From NCBI GenBank assembly GCA_014529385.2, contig CM043963.1, positions 92,826,912 to 92,890,911 of the forward strand: 64,000 nucleotides of DNA. The letters are read 5' to 3'. Both the position numbers and the translations under genes were made by a program. Numbering within the stretch: position 1 is the stretch's first letter; each line of letters starts with the position of its first letter. This document shows, in pieces, positions 35,740 to 50,121 of this stretch. The stretch is from Adiantum capillus-veneris. Taxonomy: Eukaryota > Streptophyta > Polypodiopsida > Polypodiales > Pteridaceae. The notes beneath the pieces are model-generated. The model saw only the letters and a list, made by a program, of their open reading frames with translations. It had not been told where the DNA came from and ran no database searches.

Positions 35740-36369
35740 CCTCTCCGTAGGCCTTGCAATTGTAAACTAGATATAGAGCTTCTCTAGTGACTTGCTCAAA
35801 CGTCATGCATCCTTTCAAATGTAGGTCCTTTTTTAGAGTCTCATTATCTAAGCCCTCAATGAAGAGAACTGAAAATATATCATCTTCTGGTAACTCTCTC
35901 ACAGGACATCTGTCTATGTACTATTTGAAGCAAAGCAAAGCTTTCTTCACTGTTTCGTTCTTTTTATGTTTGAAAGCATAGATCTGTGACACCATGTTGC
36001 ACTTGATTCCCCTTTTCAAGAACTCCTCTATGAATTCTTGCAAGAGTTGTGCTATGTTTCTCTATATAGTGGTTGGAACCAAGTCAAGGCTATTCCTTCC
36101 AATGTCAACCCCAATCCCTCATACTGTGTATGGAAATCTGTAATCTATTCAGCTCTCAAAACTTGTTTGAAGAGTGATACATGAGCATGTGGATCCCTTG
36201 ACCCATTGTACTTTGTCTTAACACATTGGGCCACTTGATATGTTCTTAATTGTTTTGGTTCAGTCACCAATCTAACCAATTCATAGTCTTTTGGAAAGAT
36301 GTTTCTAGCTCTCACTTCTTGTCTCGAAGAAAATCTCAGTGGTATCCTCTCTGATATATGCTCTGACAT
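35740..36369 (-). pseudogene. Element D gag core
   Basis: 36145-36369 contains KTKYNGSRDPHAHVSLFKQV, matching KKYTGSRDPRDHVAAFVRV of C. Further on the strand reads FIEEFLKRGIKCNMVSQIYAF and LFIEGLDNETLKKDLHLKG, matching the gag core of C, with at least one in-frame stop between. Confidence 0.65.
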
Positions 36370-36463
36370 CGTTTTTTATTGAAAGTAAATAGAGATCAGA
36401 GTACCCTTGTATGTATATCTCTCTAGGTCAATTGGATAGACAAGTTTGTACTCTCTTCCATAC

Positions 36464-36754
36464 TTATCTACCATCAAAACTTGCACTCCATGGGCATTCT
36501 GTATATGTGAATGCATAGAGGTTCTTATGGAATGTCAACTTTCCAACATAGGGCTCTACACACTTGTAGAAGATAGATGGATCCCCGTTTGTGAATCTAT
36601 ATAAGCCCTCATGAGCATAATCCATAAGAACTCTCATGGCTTTGTTGGTTTTGATGAATCTCACATTTGATTTGTTGATCGGAGGATGCCTCTCCTCTAT
36701 GTATTCTCCCAATCCCATTGTTTTTGGCATAACAATGTTTCTTGCATTTTTCAT
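36464..36754 (-). pseudogene. Element D gag N-terminal region
   Basis: A 96-codon minus-strand frame (ERHPPINKSNVRFIKTN, YRFTNGDPSIFYKCVEP) in the place where C has its leader-proximal gag segment. Similarity to C here is weak; assigned by position. Confidence 0.35.
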
Positions 36755-39864
<3,110 letters not shown>

Positions 39865-40285
39865 ACCTCCCCCCTCCCATTCTTTAAAGCAAGACAAAAA
39901 TCTTAAGTATCCACAGTCTAAGTGAGGAGTTGAATTCGATGGTCAGTAAACATAGAACATGTGACGTAGAAATCTTCCCATTAATCATCTAGGTCACAGG
40001 GGAAGCATATTAATGCAGAGTCAAGCCATTTTCCACCCTCTCTCTCTCTCTCTTTTAAAATTAAAAAAACCCAAGTCTACGTGAGGGAGCACAGATCCGT
40101 CATGTGCATATATAGCCCAATGTACTGCCAGCTTTTAATGTGTGGGGACAGATGAAGAGGGGGGGCCATTGAAGGGGCATTGAAGCCACACATACTGGAT
40201 GAGGTAATCCAACGGTCTGCAAAAGGGAAGCCCATTGAGGGGGAGTTGAAGTTGTGTACCCGACATGGGGGAAGCAAAGGGATGT

Positions 40286-40350
40286 GATACAAATACACCC
40301 ATGAAGGCAATGGGCATAATATGATACAGATACACCCATGAAGGCAAGTA
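40286..40350. repeat. 37-bp tandem duplication
   Basis: GATACAAATACACCCATGAAGG and GATACAGATACACCCATGAAGG start 37 bp apart, at 40286 and 40323. Confidence 0.7.
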
Positions 40351-41153
40351 GAAAATTAAAATTAATGGGAAACACTCACTGTTATATATCCATTGAAGAA
40401 AACATCAGATAAAAACTCATGGTAAACATCCATAAGATGTTAGAATCATCAACTATTTTAGCAAAAGTAAAAAATTTCCATTAAGAGAGGTGCACAATAA
40501 AGACTAAGGTAACCATCCACAAGGCAAAATAACCATCGGTTAAATTAGCAGCTCAAGTGGAAATGAGTGTGTGTAGCTGGATGGAACTATCACAACCAAA
40601 TAAAATGATCTAGAACACAATCAAAATCATCCTAAAAGTTAATTGCAATGTATAAACTCAAGGTATACCCTCACATGTCAAAATAAATTAACAAGATTTA
40701 ATCTAGGCATAAAGGCTTATGGGACTCACCCGGTATTACATCCATAGAGGAGTATAGAAGGTAAAGGTTTATGGTGAACACCATGACACAATCTTTAATA
40801 TCTCCAATATGCCTATGATGGGCCAGAATCCTCCATTGAGGAAAAGTACTTATCTCAGGTACTTACCCAAGAGACAATAAAGCCATCACCTTCATCAATT
40901 GTTCAAGTAGCAACCCCAATAAAATAGGTCTAAGTATGAGTGTAGCTCAATGTAATACTCATAGTGAGATGAAGTGACCAATAAATTCAATAGCTCCATT
41001 ATAACTAAAGCCATAATTATTCCTTGATAGAAGTGCAAGGTATAGATTTCAAGGCACTCACCCATAGAACAAGATACCTACTTGCTACATCAGTAGCTCA
41101 GTGTAAGTTGTGTAGCTGGATGTAGCATTCAAAGTCAGATGCAATGAACAAAT

Positions 41154-41292
<139 letters not shown>

Positions 41293-41435
41293 CTACTAGA
41301 CAATAAAGCCAATAGCTACAACAATAGTTTAAGTATAAGTGTCTGTGTAGCTAGATGCATCAATCATTGTAAGATAAAGTAACCAAGTATATGTGTATAT
41401 ACCTGGATGACAATCAAAATCAGATGAAGTAACCA

Positions 41436-41438
<3 letters not shown>

Positions 41439-41478
<40 letters not shown>
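41439..41478. repeat. (GT)20 microsatellite
   Basis: 40 bp of GT leading straight into fragment F2. F1 and F3 have only GTGTGTGT at the same place, so the run expanded here. Confidence 0.95.
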
Positions 41479-41480
<2 letters not shown>

Positions 41481-41968
41481 GTATTTTACCATAAATAATA
41501 TGACATAATTGAACTTTTTACATTCAAAAAACAGCTGGCTTTAGAAGAAATGAAATGATAAGTACAAAAACAACTCATTCTTAGAATTATTTGTGTATAG
41601 TGTTTGTAAGTATGAAGCCTCATTCCAGTTAAATAAAGTAGCAAAAGAACTTCCCAAGTAGTAAGATAATGTGTAGCCCCAATGTAGGACAGCTTGCCAA
41701 AGTTAAAGAAAACCTTACAAGACAAGATAGAGTCCTTACCTGCATCCATCCAAACAAGACAACAGATATGTTAGCCTTGGATGTGTTTTACAGGTATCAG
41801 TGGACTATACCAGTTGTTATCCATGTCGATCTTACACAAACTTTTTTTCAACTTTTGACAAGCTCAGTCCATAGTAAATGTCTTTTTAAAAAGGAACTCA
41901 AAGATTTTATAGAAGAATTTCATATCATTCTGATTAGAAGCCCATTACCCCTTCTAATCCAATTGTCA
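41478..41968. repeat. Family F LTR-like repeat, copy 2 (partial)
   Basis: Matches the later part of F1 and F3 (for example AACAGCTGGCTTTAGAAGAAATG with F3; AGATAGAGTCCTTACC with F1). It ends TTGTCA, followed by a C7T7 tract (41973-41987) that is a purine tract on the minus strand. That would make this the 3' LTR of a minus-strand element. The first ~270 bp seen in F1 and F3 are missing. Confidence 0.55.
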
Positions 41969-41987
41969 GAATCCCCCCCTTTTTTTA

Positions 41988-42862
41988 ACCTTAATCACAT
42001 ATCATCCTTTAATGAAGGCACCCATTAGTGCAATAGGTTTTTTTTTTTTTTTTATATTCTTAAATAGTTTCCAATCCAGCCATAGGCTAGTACAATGATT
42101 GTTTTTCAAGTATGGCAAGGTAATTCGGCCATCATGTTTATCAGCACTCACCAATTTTGTGGGTATACTTACCTTCTGCCGCCTTATGGCCAACCAAAGT
42201 GGCAAGAAACCCTTGCTGAAACTAAATAAGAACACGAGTTTCCCCTCTTTTTTCACAAGAAACTCTTATGTTATATAATACGCAATTCCTAATGTGAGAA
42301 AAAACAGGAAATCCTTGTAGTACTTTCATTATGACGGGTTATAGCTATTCAACTAGTACCCAAAAAGGAGTGGTGTCACAAAGGATCAATCTAATACTCA
42401 TAAGCAGCAGGTTCAAGCCTTGCTTTGACCATAATTAATAAGATCATAAAGTCTAAGTAACAATCGAAAGGCAATGCATTTCTAGGGAACAGTCACAAAA
42501 GCTGTAGTAATGCCGACCTCCCATATTACAGTGATGAAAAAGGCATTGTGCAATGGTAAACCCTTTTTATGTTTCAAAAGATTCCTTCCTAAGCAACAAT
42601 CAGCAGTAACCAAGAAAAAGCCAAGTAAACAAGAACACTAGACGCTCTAGTGAGCTAGCAGAAAGAGAAAAAAGTATTGCCATTTTTACTGGTAACACGG
42701 CCATGTTTTAACAAAAGTAACAGCGTGCTACCTGGTCCCAATATAAGTTCATTACTCGTGTATGGAGGATGGAGCAACACCCCTTTTTTAAGCTTACCAT
42801 CAATAAGATACCAAATAGTTAAACCAGTTATAAGGTAAAAGTCATGCAATACGGCACCGGGT
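41988..42862. other. Unassigned segment left of element C
   Basis: No gene seen. It may be interior of an F-family element into which C inserted. Bases 42858-42862 (CGGGT) do not form a clear duplication with 62464-62468 (AAGGT). Confidence 0.4.
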
Positions 42863-43199
42863 TGTTTTTTAGGGCAAAACTACTCCCCTGTTCATACTCA
42901 CGAGCACGACACAGACAACATACTTATCATCCGATGACACGACTAACCCGTAGGGGCACATAGGCAATCTCGTTAGCTTGTGAGGCTGAGACCAATCTAC
43001 ACATACGCACTTTTATGATGCATCAATCACTAACCCTAGTAGATTGTAACCCACTCTATCCCTTAACGCTCACAACACAGTTCACACGTCCAATGAACTC
43101 AGAATCGCATCAAACTTACTAGGCACCATCCTCTCACTAGGACATATTTACCTATAAGTCTAATCTCACCAGATTTGAACCCTAGCTATCTCGAATGCT

Positions 43200-43211
43200 G
43201 TCGCGATAGAC
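43200..43211. promoter_or_regulatory. Half-palindrome TCGCGA element in C 3' LTR
   Basis: GTCGCGATAGAC is the right half of the internal palindrome with a degenerate left arm. The same sequence is at 61807-61818. A second TCGCGA core lies in GATCGCGATC at 43360-43369. Confidence 0.4.
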
Positions 43212-43483
43212 CAACATGTCATAATCCAAAAGTGGGCGAAACTTAAGTTTATCAGTATCTATGTGTAGCTAATCTCTTTATCATTCCATGAAGCACTTGA
43301 TTATTGAAAACAGACACCGTTTGTGCTACTTACAAGCAAAACAAGCTCGAGGCAGAATCGATCGCGATCAACTCGAAACGGCGAATGCGTGGCGTGGGCA
43401 CGTAGCTCTTGGAGAGACTACTGCGATGGTGTGGTCGCGTCGTGAATCCCGTGAGGGAGAAGCGCGTAGCGAAGAGGGTAAGA

Positions 43484-43495
<12 letters not shown>

Positions 43496-43572
<77 letters not shown>
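43496..43572. repeat. (CT)n microsatellite in C 3' LTR
   Basis: 77 bp of CT. The partner LTR has 95 bp. Confidence 0.97.
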
Positions 43573-43574
<2 letters not shown>

Positions 43575-43629
43575 ACTCCTACGACACAGGATTAATTCAA
43601 ATGTTATTCAAAAAATGGTTCTAAGGTGA

Positions 43630-43637
43630 CTTTTATA
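43630..43637 (-). promoter_or_regulatory. TATA box of element C 3' LTR
   Basis: The minus strand reads TATAAAAG then TCACCTT, 210 bp from the LTR start and about 58 bp before the GA run. Confidence 0.65.
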
Positions 43638-43847
43638 CTTTAGTCACCTTAGCTCAAAAATGTACATGGGGTTCTCTTGCTCATGATTACAAAGTGGGAA
43701 TAAATCTGAGTCTTGACTAACTGACTAATATTTACATAATCCAGACGAATGGATCAAAATGATAAGATGTCTTTGACATAAAAAATGGAATTTGATATGC
43801 TTTACAAGATGGGCTCATTACAACAGTTGGACCAATGGGCTCCAACA

Positions 43848-43864
43848 CTCCCCCCCTCCTAATT
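43848..43864 (-). other. Terminal polypurine tract of element C
   Basis: The minus strand reads AATTAGGAGGGGGGGAG immediately before the 3' LTR. An identical 17-mer is at 49946-49962. Confidence 0.85.
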
Positions 43865-43895
43865 CATGTCTACCACGACATGATCGTCTTTGTCT

Positions 43896-46800
43896 TCATT
43901 GTTGTTGTCGTCGTTCTTTGTTGATTTGATGTAGAAACGCATCATAGCGCATAGACTCACTTGCCATTAATGGGCCAAAAATTTTTGACTTGTACATGAA
44001 GAAGCCCGTGTAAAATGCTTCTTCAAAGGTTTGGATATGGTAGCTCGGCAGAAACATCAGCCGTTTGAAATAGGCATACAATACTGGCTCTGTCGGTGGC
44101 CCACTTAGATCGTATGACAACTCTGAAATGCTTCTTTCAGTATTCATATACTCTGATGTCTAGCTTTCTGGGAAGACTGTGAGACAGGCCAAAAATGTTC
44201 GAGCTATCTTACATAGCATCTTGTAGGAGAGGTCAGGAGAGCCTCCGAATTCTGCTATGGCGCCCTGCAGGGTTTTCACCATGTAAGAACCGGATATTCT
44301 CTCTCCCTCTGTTGGCCCTGGCATTACTGGATAATTCAGTCATGTCAGATTTCTGCTCTGTAGTGCTTTATGTTGGTTGTAGGTGTATGTTCGGGGAGTT
44401 TGGCAAAACGTTCTGTCATTCCTCAGCTCAGGCAGTGCGTTGACTAAGTGGATCAGGTTATTAGGATGATCCAAAAGCCATTGACACCTCCACTTTGTCT
44501 AGTTCTCCACTATTCTGTTTTGTTGCTCCCTATCTTGTACTTCTCCTTCAAATACTGGCACTTGTTCTTCTTTTTCGAGTTGCCGTTGATGTGTTAGAGT
44601 CTCATACTTCAGCAGAGCATAGGGTAACATAGGTGCATTCCATTCCTGTCGTAGCTCTGGTGCTGTTTTGCCCGTTCTGGAAAGCCCTTGTAGCAACTCC
44701 TTTTCGAGTTGCATAGCCTTGTACCATATCATTTCTGTTTGTTTTTCCATCTGCTCGGCCAGCCTCTGCTCTTCCAATTTTGTGACTGAATCTTCTTCTG
44801 TCTCTTGGTCTTTCGAGCCGGTTTCATCAGTCTGCGTATGTGCCTCCTGTTCATCTGAATCTTCTTCGTACTCATCTTGACCCCCATAAACTTCGGCGAG
44901 TCTAGCCAAATTCGTTGTTACTGGCTCCATGTGCACTCGTACCTGTCCTTGGAGCTGCCTTGCACTTTGTAGACTTGCGATTTGTGCGGCCATTGTTCTG
45001 CTATTGATTTGTAGAGCTTGGAATTCCATGTCTTTTTTAGCGGCCGACTCCTCTAACTGTTTTATCCTGATGTGCAGGTTTTCATTTTCTTCCCTGAGTG
45101 ATTTGGAAACAATGCTTTCCATTTCACTGTCAGGAGCTGGTCCTTGTTGTTGTTCACTTTGCAAGTCTGAGATTTGTCTTTGTAGTTCACCTTCTGCTCT
45201 AAGCACACTTTCAGCAATCATTAAACGTTGTTTTCTTTCCAACTCCAGCTCCCTCTTCAATGCAGTCACTTCTTCTTCTGGGTGGACTACCGGTGTTGTT
45301 GGTAGCGACGTTTTTTGCTTCTTAGCGCGTTCGATTTCTCTTGCTTGGATATCTGTTACTGCTCTCAAATCTTTGACTTCAATTTGTAAGTCATCGATGA
45401 CGACTTGCAAACTCTTGATTGTCTCCAGTGCATCTTGCTTTTCCTTTTCCAACTTCTGGATGTGTTCATCTCTGTCACTGCCATCTTCAACGAACAAGTT
45501 TATTGTATCTTCACATATGGCATTGAAGTCTTCCGACTCCTGTAAATTCTCCTTGAGAAGATTTATTGTGCCTTGGAGTCCCAATATTTCAGCATCTCTG
45601 ATGTTGATCAGCTTTAAAGTGTCCTCCCTTTGCTCTTGCAGTCTCAGAACTTCCTCATCAGTTTTTTGTAGCTTCATTTTGTTGGACCGGTTCTGATCAG
45701 CTAACCATTGACTGTGCAGTCTTGTTCGGTTTAGTATTGTCGCCATTGACTGCAAATCTTCATCTATAGTAGCTTCCAACTCAATTTCTTGAGAGGAGGA
45801 AGCTTTATCTTTAGACTGATCCACCATCTTTTGCTTGCCTTTATCACTTTGTGATATTGCTCCAGTGTTTGGGTGTCTATCTGTTTCTTCTTCTTCCTCT
45901 TCCTCTTCTTCTTGTTCACTGGGCGGTGTGTGAACTCTGTCATCACGATGTGAGCTTTCTAAATGCGAAGTAGATTCGGCAGATGGGCTAGATTGCCTTT
46001 CACTTGTATCTGGCCCTGGAGATGGCGGCGGTGTTTCCTAATCACGTGAAGTTGGCCTCAGCTGATCTCTCAAAGTTTGGAGATCCTCCTCTTCTAGTAG
46101 CAAATCTGGTTCATCCCTTGCATTTCTTTCTTGGATGTATTTCTCAAACCAGTCCAGCTCAAAAGCTGGGTTGTTTCTATTCTTCATTCTCAGTCTGAAA
46201 GTGCTACTAGAAGGTTTCCAAGTGGCGCCTACATCGCCTCGTAGAGATCTTTCTAGAGCAAACCCTTCTAGCATCCTTTCCATCTTTGCTATCTTCTGCA
46301 ACCTGGTGTTGTTTTCCATTTCCGCTTTCCGCTTCTTTAGTCGGGCATCTTCCTCTTCAGTTATTTTTTCTTCTTCCATCTTTTCTTGTGTACTTCTAGT
46401 CACTCTTTCCAGCTTGCGTCCTCCAATGGTATTAATAGATGCCGGTACTTTGTTTTGTGATCTGTCTTCGATATTTTCCCTTAATACCAACCAGTCATTC
46501 TGATGAGGGGCAGGTGGAAACTCATCTGTCGCGCCTATGGCATGGTATATTACTCTGGTTAGGACTTCTCCTCCTGCAATGTAATTGGGTCTGTCCTGCC
46601 TTAGCTTTGTCATTTCTTCAAACAGATATGACGCGTGATCTATGTAGAACTCACGGGTCATTCCCATGGCCCATGTCAATGTGGTTGAGATGCTCCCGTG
46701 CGGTGTAGTGTATCTTGGCGGCCTTTTGCTGTAGCTCAACAAACACTGACTGTAGATCTGTGTCAATTCTCTTACTTCCGGGTTTTCTATGAGTTCAAAA

Positions 46801-47309
46801 GAAGGTAGTTTGGAATTTTGCAAGTAAACTGTGAGGTTTTTCCTTCTTTCTCTCATGTTTGCTCCTTGATCTGACAATTTCAATGCCTCTTTGATGATCT
46901 CTTTGGTGATCTGGATCTCCATCACTTCGTTATCTATGCCTGTCACTCTGCAAGTTCCATCTTCTTGGATAGTCTCTATTAGATGTTGTACCCTCTTGAA
47001 ATCTATCCCTACTGGTGGTAGTGATACGAAGTTCCACAAGCCGACTTTTTTGAGCCATGACCTTTGCGGTGATCTTTTCAAGTAATTCTCTGCCTCCTTG
47101 GGAATCATCATTGTATCCACTAAGATTCTTTTGTCATCCACATATGAACCTTGATATATCTGAAAGGCAGCTACCTGTTGCACATCTGCAGGTATCGAGG
47201 TGGCTGTTGTCTTTAAAGAATTTGGTAGAAGTGCATAGGGTACTGCACCTTCTATTGCCAGGTTCTTGCCTTTTCTTTTTCCCGGAGAAGCCTCCATAGA
47301 TCTTGTCAT
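43896..47309 (-). pseudogene. Element C ORFX: ~1,140-codon protein with coiled coil, function unknown
   Basis: One continuous minus-strand frame from ATG at 47309 (MTRSMEASPGKRKG) to TGA at 43896-43898, broken only by TAG 46038-46040, TAG 44499-44501, TGA 44340-44342 and TAG 44160-44162. Residues ~1-300 are globular (for example SWLKKVGLWNFVSLPPVGID and HGSISTTLTWAMGMTREFY). Residues ~300-425 are Lys/Glu-rich helices, then a poly-Glu linker. Residues ~500-800 form a long coiled coil (EEVLRLQEQREDTLKL, EKEKQDALETIKSLQ). The tail includes a segment like CQWLLDHPNNLIHLV that recurs in element B. No membrane segment, zinc finger or catalytic motif is evident. The start of ORFX recalls plant-retroelement extra ORFs, but I assign no family. 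Confidence 0.7.
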
Positions 47310-47580
47310 CACAATTATCAATTAATGCACAAACAAAGTACTACTCTGCTAAATTGATTACCACTTAATCATGCATCTAGATGAGCCTTCTTAATTCCAA
47401 GATTAGTTAAGGTAAAATGTTAGCAGATAGACAAGCTCTTCCATTGTGCGACTTTGGCGGCTTCAAATTGATGTTGTTGGTGAAGATGCCTTGAAATTTT
47501 GTGTGGTGTATGCTCTCATGGCATGTAAGGTCATTCCATAAGCCAAAGCTCAAAATCTGTCCATTTGCTCCTTTTTCTTA

Positions 47581-47596
47581 GTCTATCGCGATAGAC
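47581..47596. repeat. 16-bp palindrome GTCTATCGCGATAGAC, copy 1
   Basis: Perfect palindrome, extended to 18 bp by flanking A/T. The next copy is 299 bp away. Confidence 0.9.
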
Positions 47597-47879
47597 TGGC
47601 ATTTTTTTTATATGGGTCCTTTTTTGCAGTTGTGACTCCACCAATTGGTTTCCCATACCTTGCACATGATCTGACCCCATTTCTAGCTCAAATGAATGTC
47701 AAGTGACCCCCTTTTGGATCAACTCCCAATTTTCGAGATTCCCTTCAGAGAGATGTTGGTCTATCTCCTTCATTTTGTGTTGTTTTGGGCTCAAACTTAA
47801 TGGGTGGTTATCTTGCATCATGTTGAAGACAACTGCTAATTCAAATTTTTTATAAGATGGTCCAATATCCCTCTACTTG

Positions 47880-47895
47880 GTCTATCGCGATAGAC
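47880..47895. repeat. 16-bp palindrome, copy 2
   Basis: Identical to copy 1; the next copy is 288 bp away. Confidence 0.9.
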
Positions 47896-48167
47896 TGGGA
47901 CTTAGTGCCAGTTTGTCATTTTTTGGCTTTGAGACCATCTGTCTGCCTTCTCCCAGTTGATGCAAGGCTTCTTGACCCCTCACATGTAAATTTTACCTGT
48001 CTGCCCTTGAGATGTCCTGTTCTGACTCTGAGTTGTCTGCATGTCTTTCTCAGCTTTCCATGTGAGTCCCTCTTGGCACCAAATTTGGTGTACTGCCTTC
48101 ATTTGCTTCCCCAAGTCTAGCTTCTAAAAATTTGAAAAGTCTTTCCCCCCAAAAATTGTTGTAGCAA

Positions 48168-48183
48168 GTCTATCGCGATAGAC
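48168..48183. repeat. 16-bp palindrome, copy 3
   Basis: Identical 16-mer, 18 bp with flanks; 137 bp before copy 4. Confidence 0.9.
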
Positions 48184-48304
48184 TGAGCTTTTTGGCCAAA
48201 ATAGATTTTTCTGGCACTTTGACTTGATATTGTGGTTAACATTCCTTGTTATCACCCCTCATGAAGCCAAAGTCAAATTTTCCCTTGTCTAAGTGCAAGT
48301 TCAA

Positions 48305-48320
48305 GTCTATCGCGATAGAC
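48305..48320. repeat. 16-bp palindrome, copy 4
   Basis: Identical 16-mer, 18 bp with flanks. Confidence 0.9.
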
Positions 48321-49945
48321 TGGGCACTTTGTCATTTTTTCCAGTTTTTTTATGTTAGTTGACATTCATGGTGTTAATAGGCCCTCCTAGACACACATAT
48401 CAAGTTTTAATCAATTTAGCAGAATGTACTCCCTGTTTGCAGCACTTAGCTGGTCCTGAAGTCGAAGTAGATCACTTAGGTGATGGTCGCGGTTCCTTTT
48501 GGTCTTTGTATGATTCCGGCTGTCTTTTACTTCCTTTTGACCTTCCATCCAAGCAGTCAGTTGTTGTTTTGGTGTTTGAAACACCAAGAACGACCATTTG
48601 GACGTCTTTCTGGCCTGTTGCCGGCATTTGCCCTAGTGAAAAAACTTTTTTATTTCTGAGTGGACAAATTCCATCCCGTAGTTGACCTCCTTTGGATGTT
48701 CCTTGTTGAATTTGGTGTAATTTTGTCACTTGGTCGGCCGGTTAGAGTATCGTGACGCTTTGTGCGGTTTTTGTCAGATAGGGACTTTAGGCTCCGTTTT
48801 GACGAAATTTTTCATAGTCTAACCCTTCAGTCGGTTTGTCAAGGTCATTGGCTTACTGTCTATGAATTTTGGCTCATTTTCGATCACCTTGGTTTTGTCG
48901 CCCTTTTGCAGGTCCTGCTAAATTAGGGTTTTTTGAGCGGCTTCCTTCACGCTTTCTGAGGTCATAGGATCGATCCCTAACCTATAGGCATTGTGCCTTT
49001 CACTTTTGGTCCCATTTGGTGGCCTCTAGGTCTCCCTAACAACCATTCTACCGTATGTGTGCACAGGTTGTGATTGTGATGCCGGCGAGGTTTTGCAACT
49101 AACTGAAGTAAACAACACTTAGAGTCAGTGTTGACGAGCATACCCCTCTCATATCTGATGTCGATCTGGCAACCGTGCGCGATGGATGAGCTCCTGGAAG
49201 TCTCAACTGCTGTAGGGAGCTCTCTCTCTCTCTCTCACTATGGAAAATGACTCAAATGAGGGATTTCTAGCCTAGCCTCTCTATATGTAATCGAGACTCC
49301 GACACCAAATTTTCCCATCTTTTACCTGTGGCCATAAATTTTTGCGAGATGCGGTTTAGGCTCGCAAATTTCCTGATTTGGACTTCGGTTGCTCCAGTTT
49401 TACCAGTTTTATAGATTTTCCCTGTTGGAGGTCCCTTCATGACGGTGGTCATTTTGCTCTGTCAACTTTGCAGTCCTTATTTTTTATGTGTCTTCTTTAC
49501 CTTGCTCTGATCAAGCGTCTCTTCTTTTGTGTTTCCATCCGGATTATGGGTTTTTTTCTATAATTTTTGCTAGAAAATGGCTAAAATAAAGCAAATAAAT
49601 CCCAAAATAACCCAAAAATAGCAATTCTAACCTAAAAAAATACCAATGAGAAACAAAACACTTTGTAGCTCACTTTTCTCTCGTCTATGTACAATCTCGC
49701 TCATTATCATCAACCTTGGCCTATTTTTTGCTATTTTTAGACAGTTTTTGGCCAGATTTGACTCTCTTTATAGTCTATACACATCCCTAGGGGATCATGA
49801 ATGATGATTTGGTCCCCAATTCTGATTAATTACGAGGGCATATTCTTTTTCCCAAAATCACACAATAAAACGCAAAAATGGTTGAAAAATTGCTCACAAA
49901 CATTGCCCTCTAATATATGACATGATGAGTCCACATTTGGAATGC

Positions 49946-49962
49946 CTCCCCCCCTCCTAATT
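49946..49962 (-). other. Internal polypurine tract of element C
   Basis: An exact 17-nt copy of the terminal tract (43848-43864). It sits 160 bp after the PR2 ORF, the place where element D has its terminal purine tract and LTR. It could prime plus-strand DNA centrally or be a relic of a former 3' end. Confidence 0.65.
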
Positions 49963-50121
49963 GGAGTCCTCCCGGACGACAGGGTATCGTCAAGGGTATG
50001 TGTTGTGCATGGGTTTGAACTCGTGCTAATGCAGGCCTTGTAATGTAGCCCTATATATATGTACGGTCAATGCATGTAGAAAGAATTTATGGAGTGCAAG
50101 AGGAAGGTATAAGCGATTCGC

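Larger units (their letters stand above)
30030..36754 (-). mobile_element. Element D: 5'-truncated Ty3-type element without RT/integrase
   Basis: Minus-strand order: gag N-terminal region (36464-36754), gag core, zinc knuckle, linker, protease, an ORF like the second-retropepsin ORF of C, purine tract, LTR start. Sequence resemblance to C is clear in each block. The protease body ends at 33284 and the next recognisable block is the PR2-like ORF, so the ~4 kb RT-RNase H-integrase block of C is missing. No 5' LTR or PBS was found to the right. Confidence 0.7.
42863..43847 (-). repeat. Element C 3' LTR
   Basis: 985 bp. The plus-strand view begins TGTTTTTTAGGGC and ends GGGCTCCAACA. It matches 61470-62463 with about 20 substitutions plus CT-run length difference. 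Confidence 0.93.
47310..49945 (-). other. Element C inter-ORF block with four copies of the TCGCGA palindrome
   Basis: 2.6 kb without a convincing gene, between the internal purine tract and ORFX. It contains perfect palindromes at 47581, 47880, 48168 and 48305. Sequence around them resembles the palindrome-bearing 5' leader (such as AATTTGAAA upstream and GACTGAGC downstream). A short CT run lies at 49219-49236. Confidence 0.6.

Noticed and set aside
44929-45696. 255-codon plus-strand open frame rich in Ser, Cys and Leu
   Set aside because: It is the antisense of the ORFX coiled coil, whose Glu/Lys/Gln-rich codons give a long Ser/Leu/Cys frame on the other strand.
47581-48320. Regularly spaced short repeats as a CRISPR array
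   Set aside because: The repeat is only 16 bp, the spacing is ~299 bp, the spacers are themselves similar, and the context is a plant retroelement.
47857-48685. Plus-strand frames with Cys/Leu/Ser-rich content in the palindrome block
   Set aside because: Short, no motif, and inside the non-coding block of a minus-strand element.
49219-49945. An internal LTR between the internal purine tract and the palindrome block of C
   Set aside because: A short CT run is present, but I see no match to the C LTR ends or its TATA region. Kept only as a possibility in the module finding.
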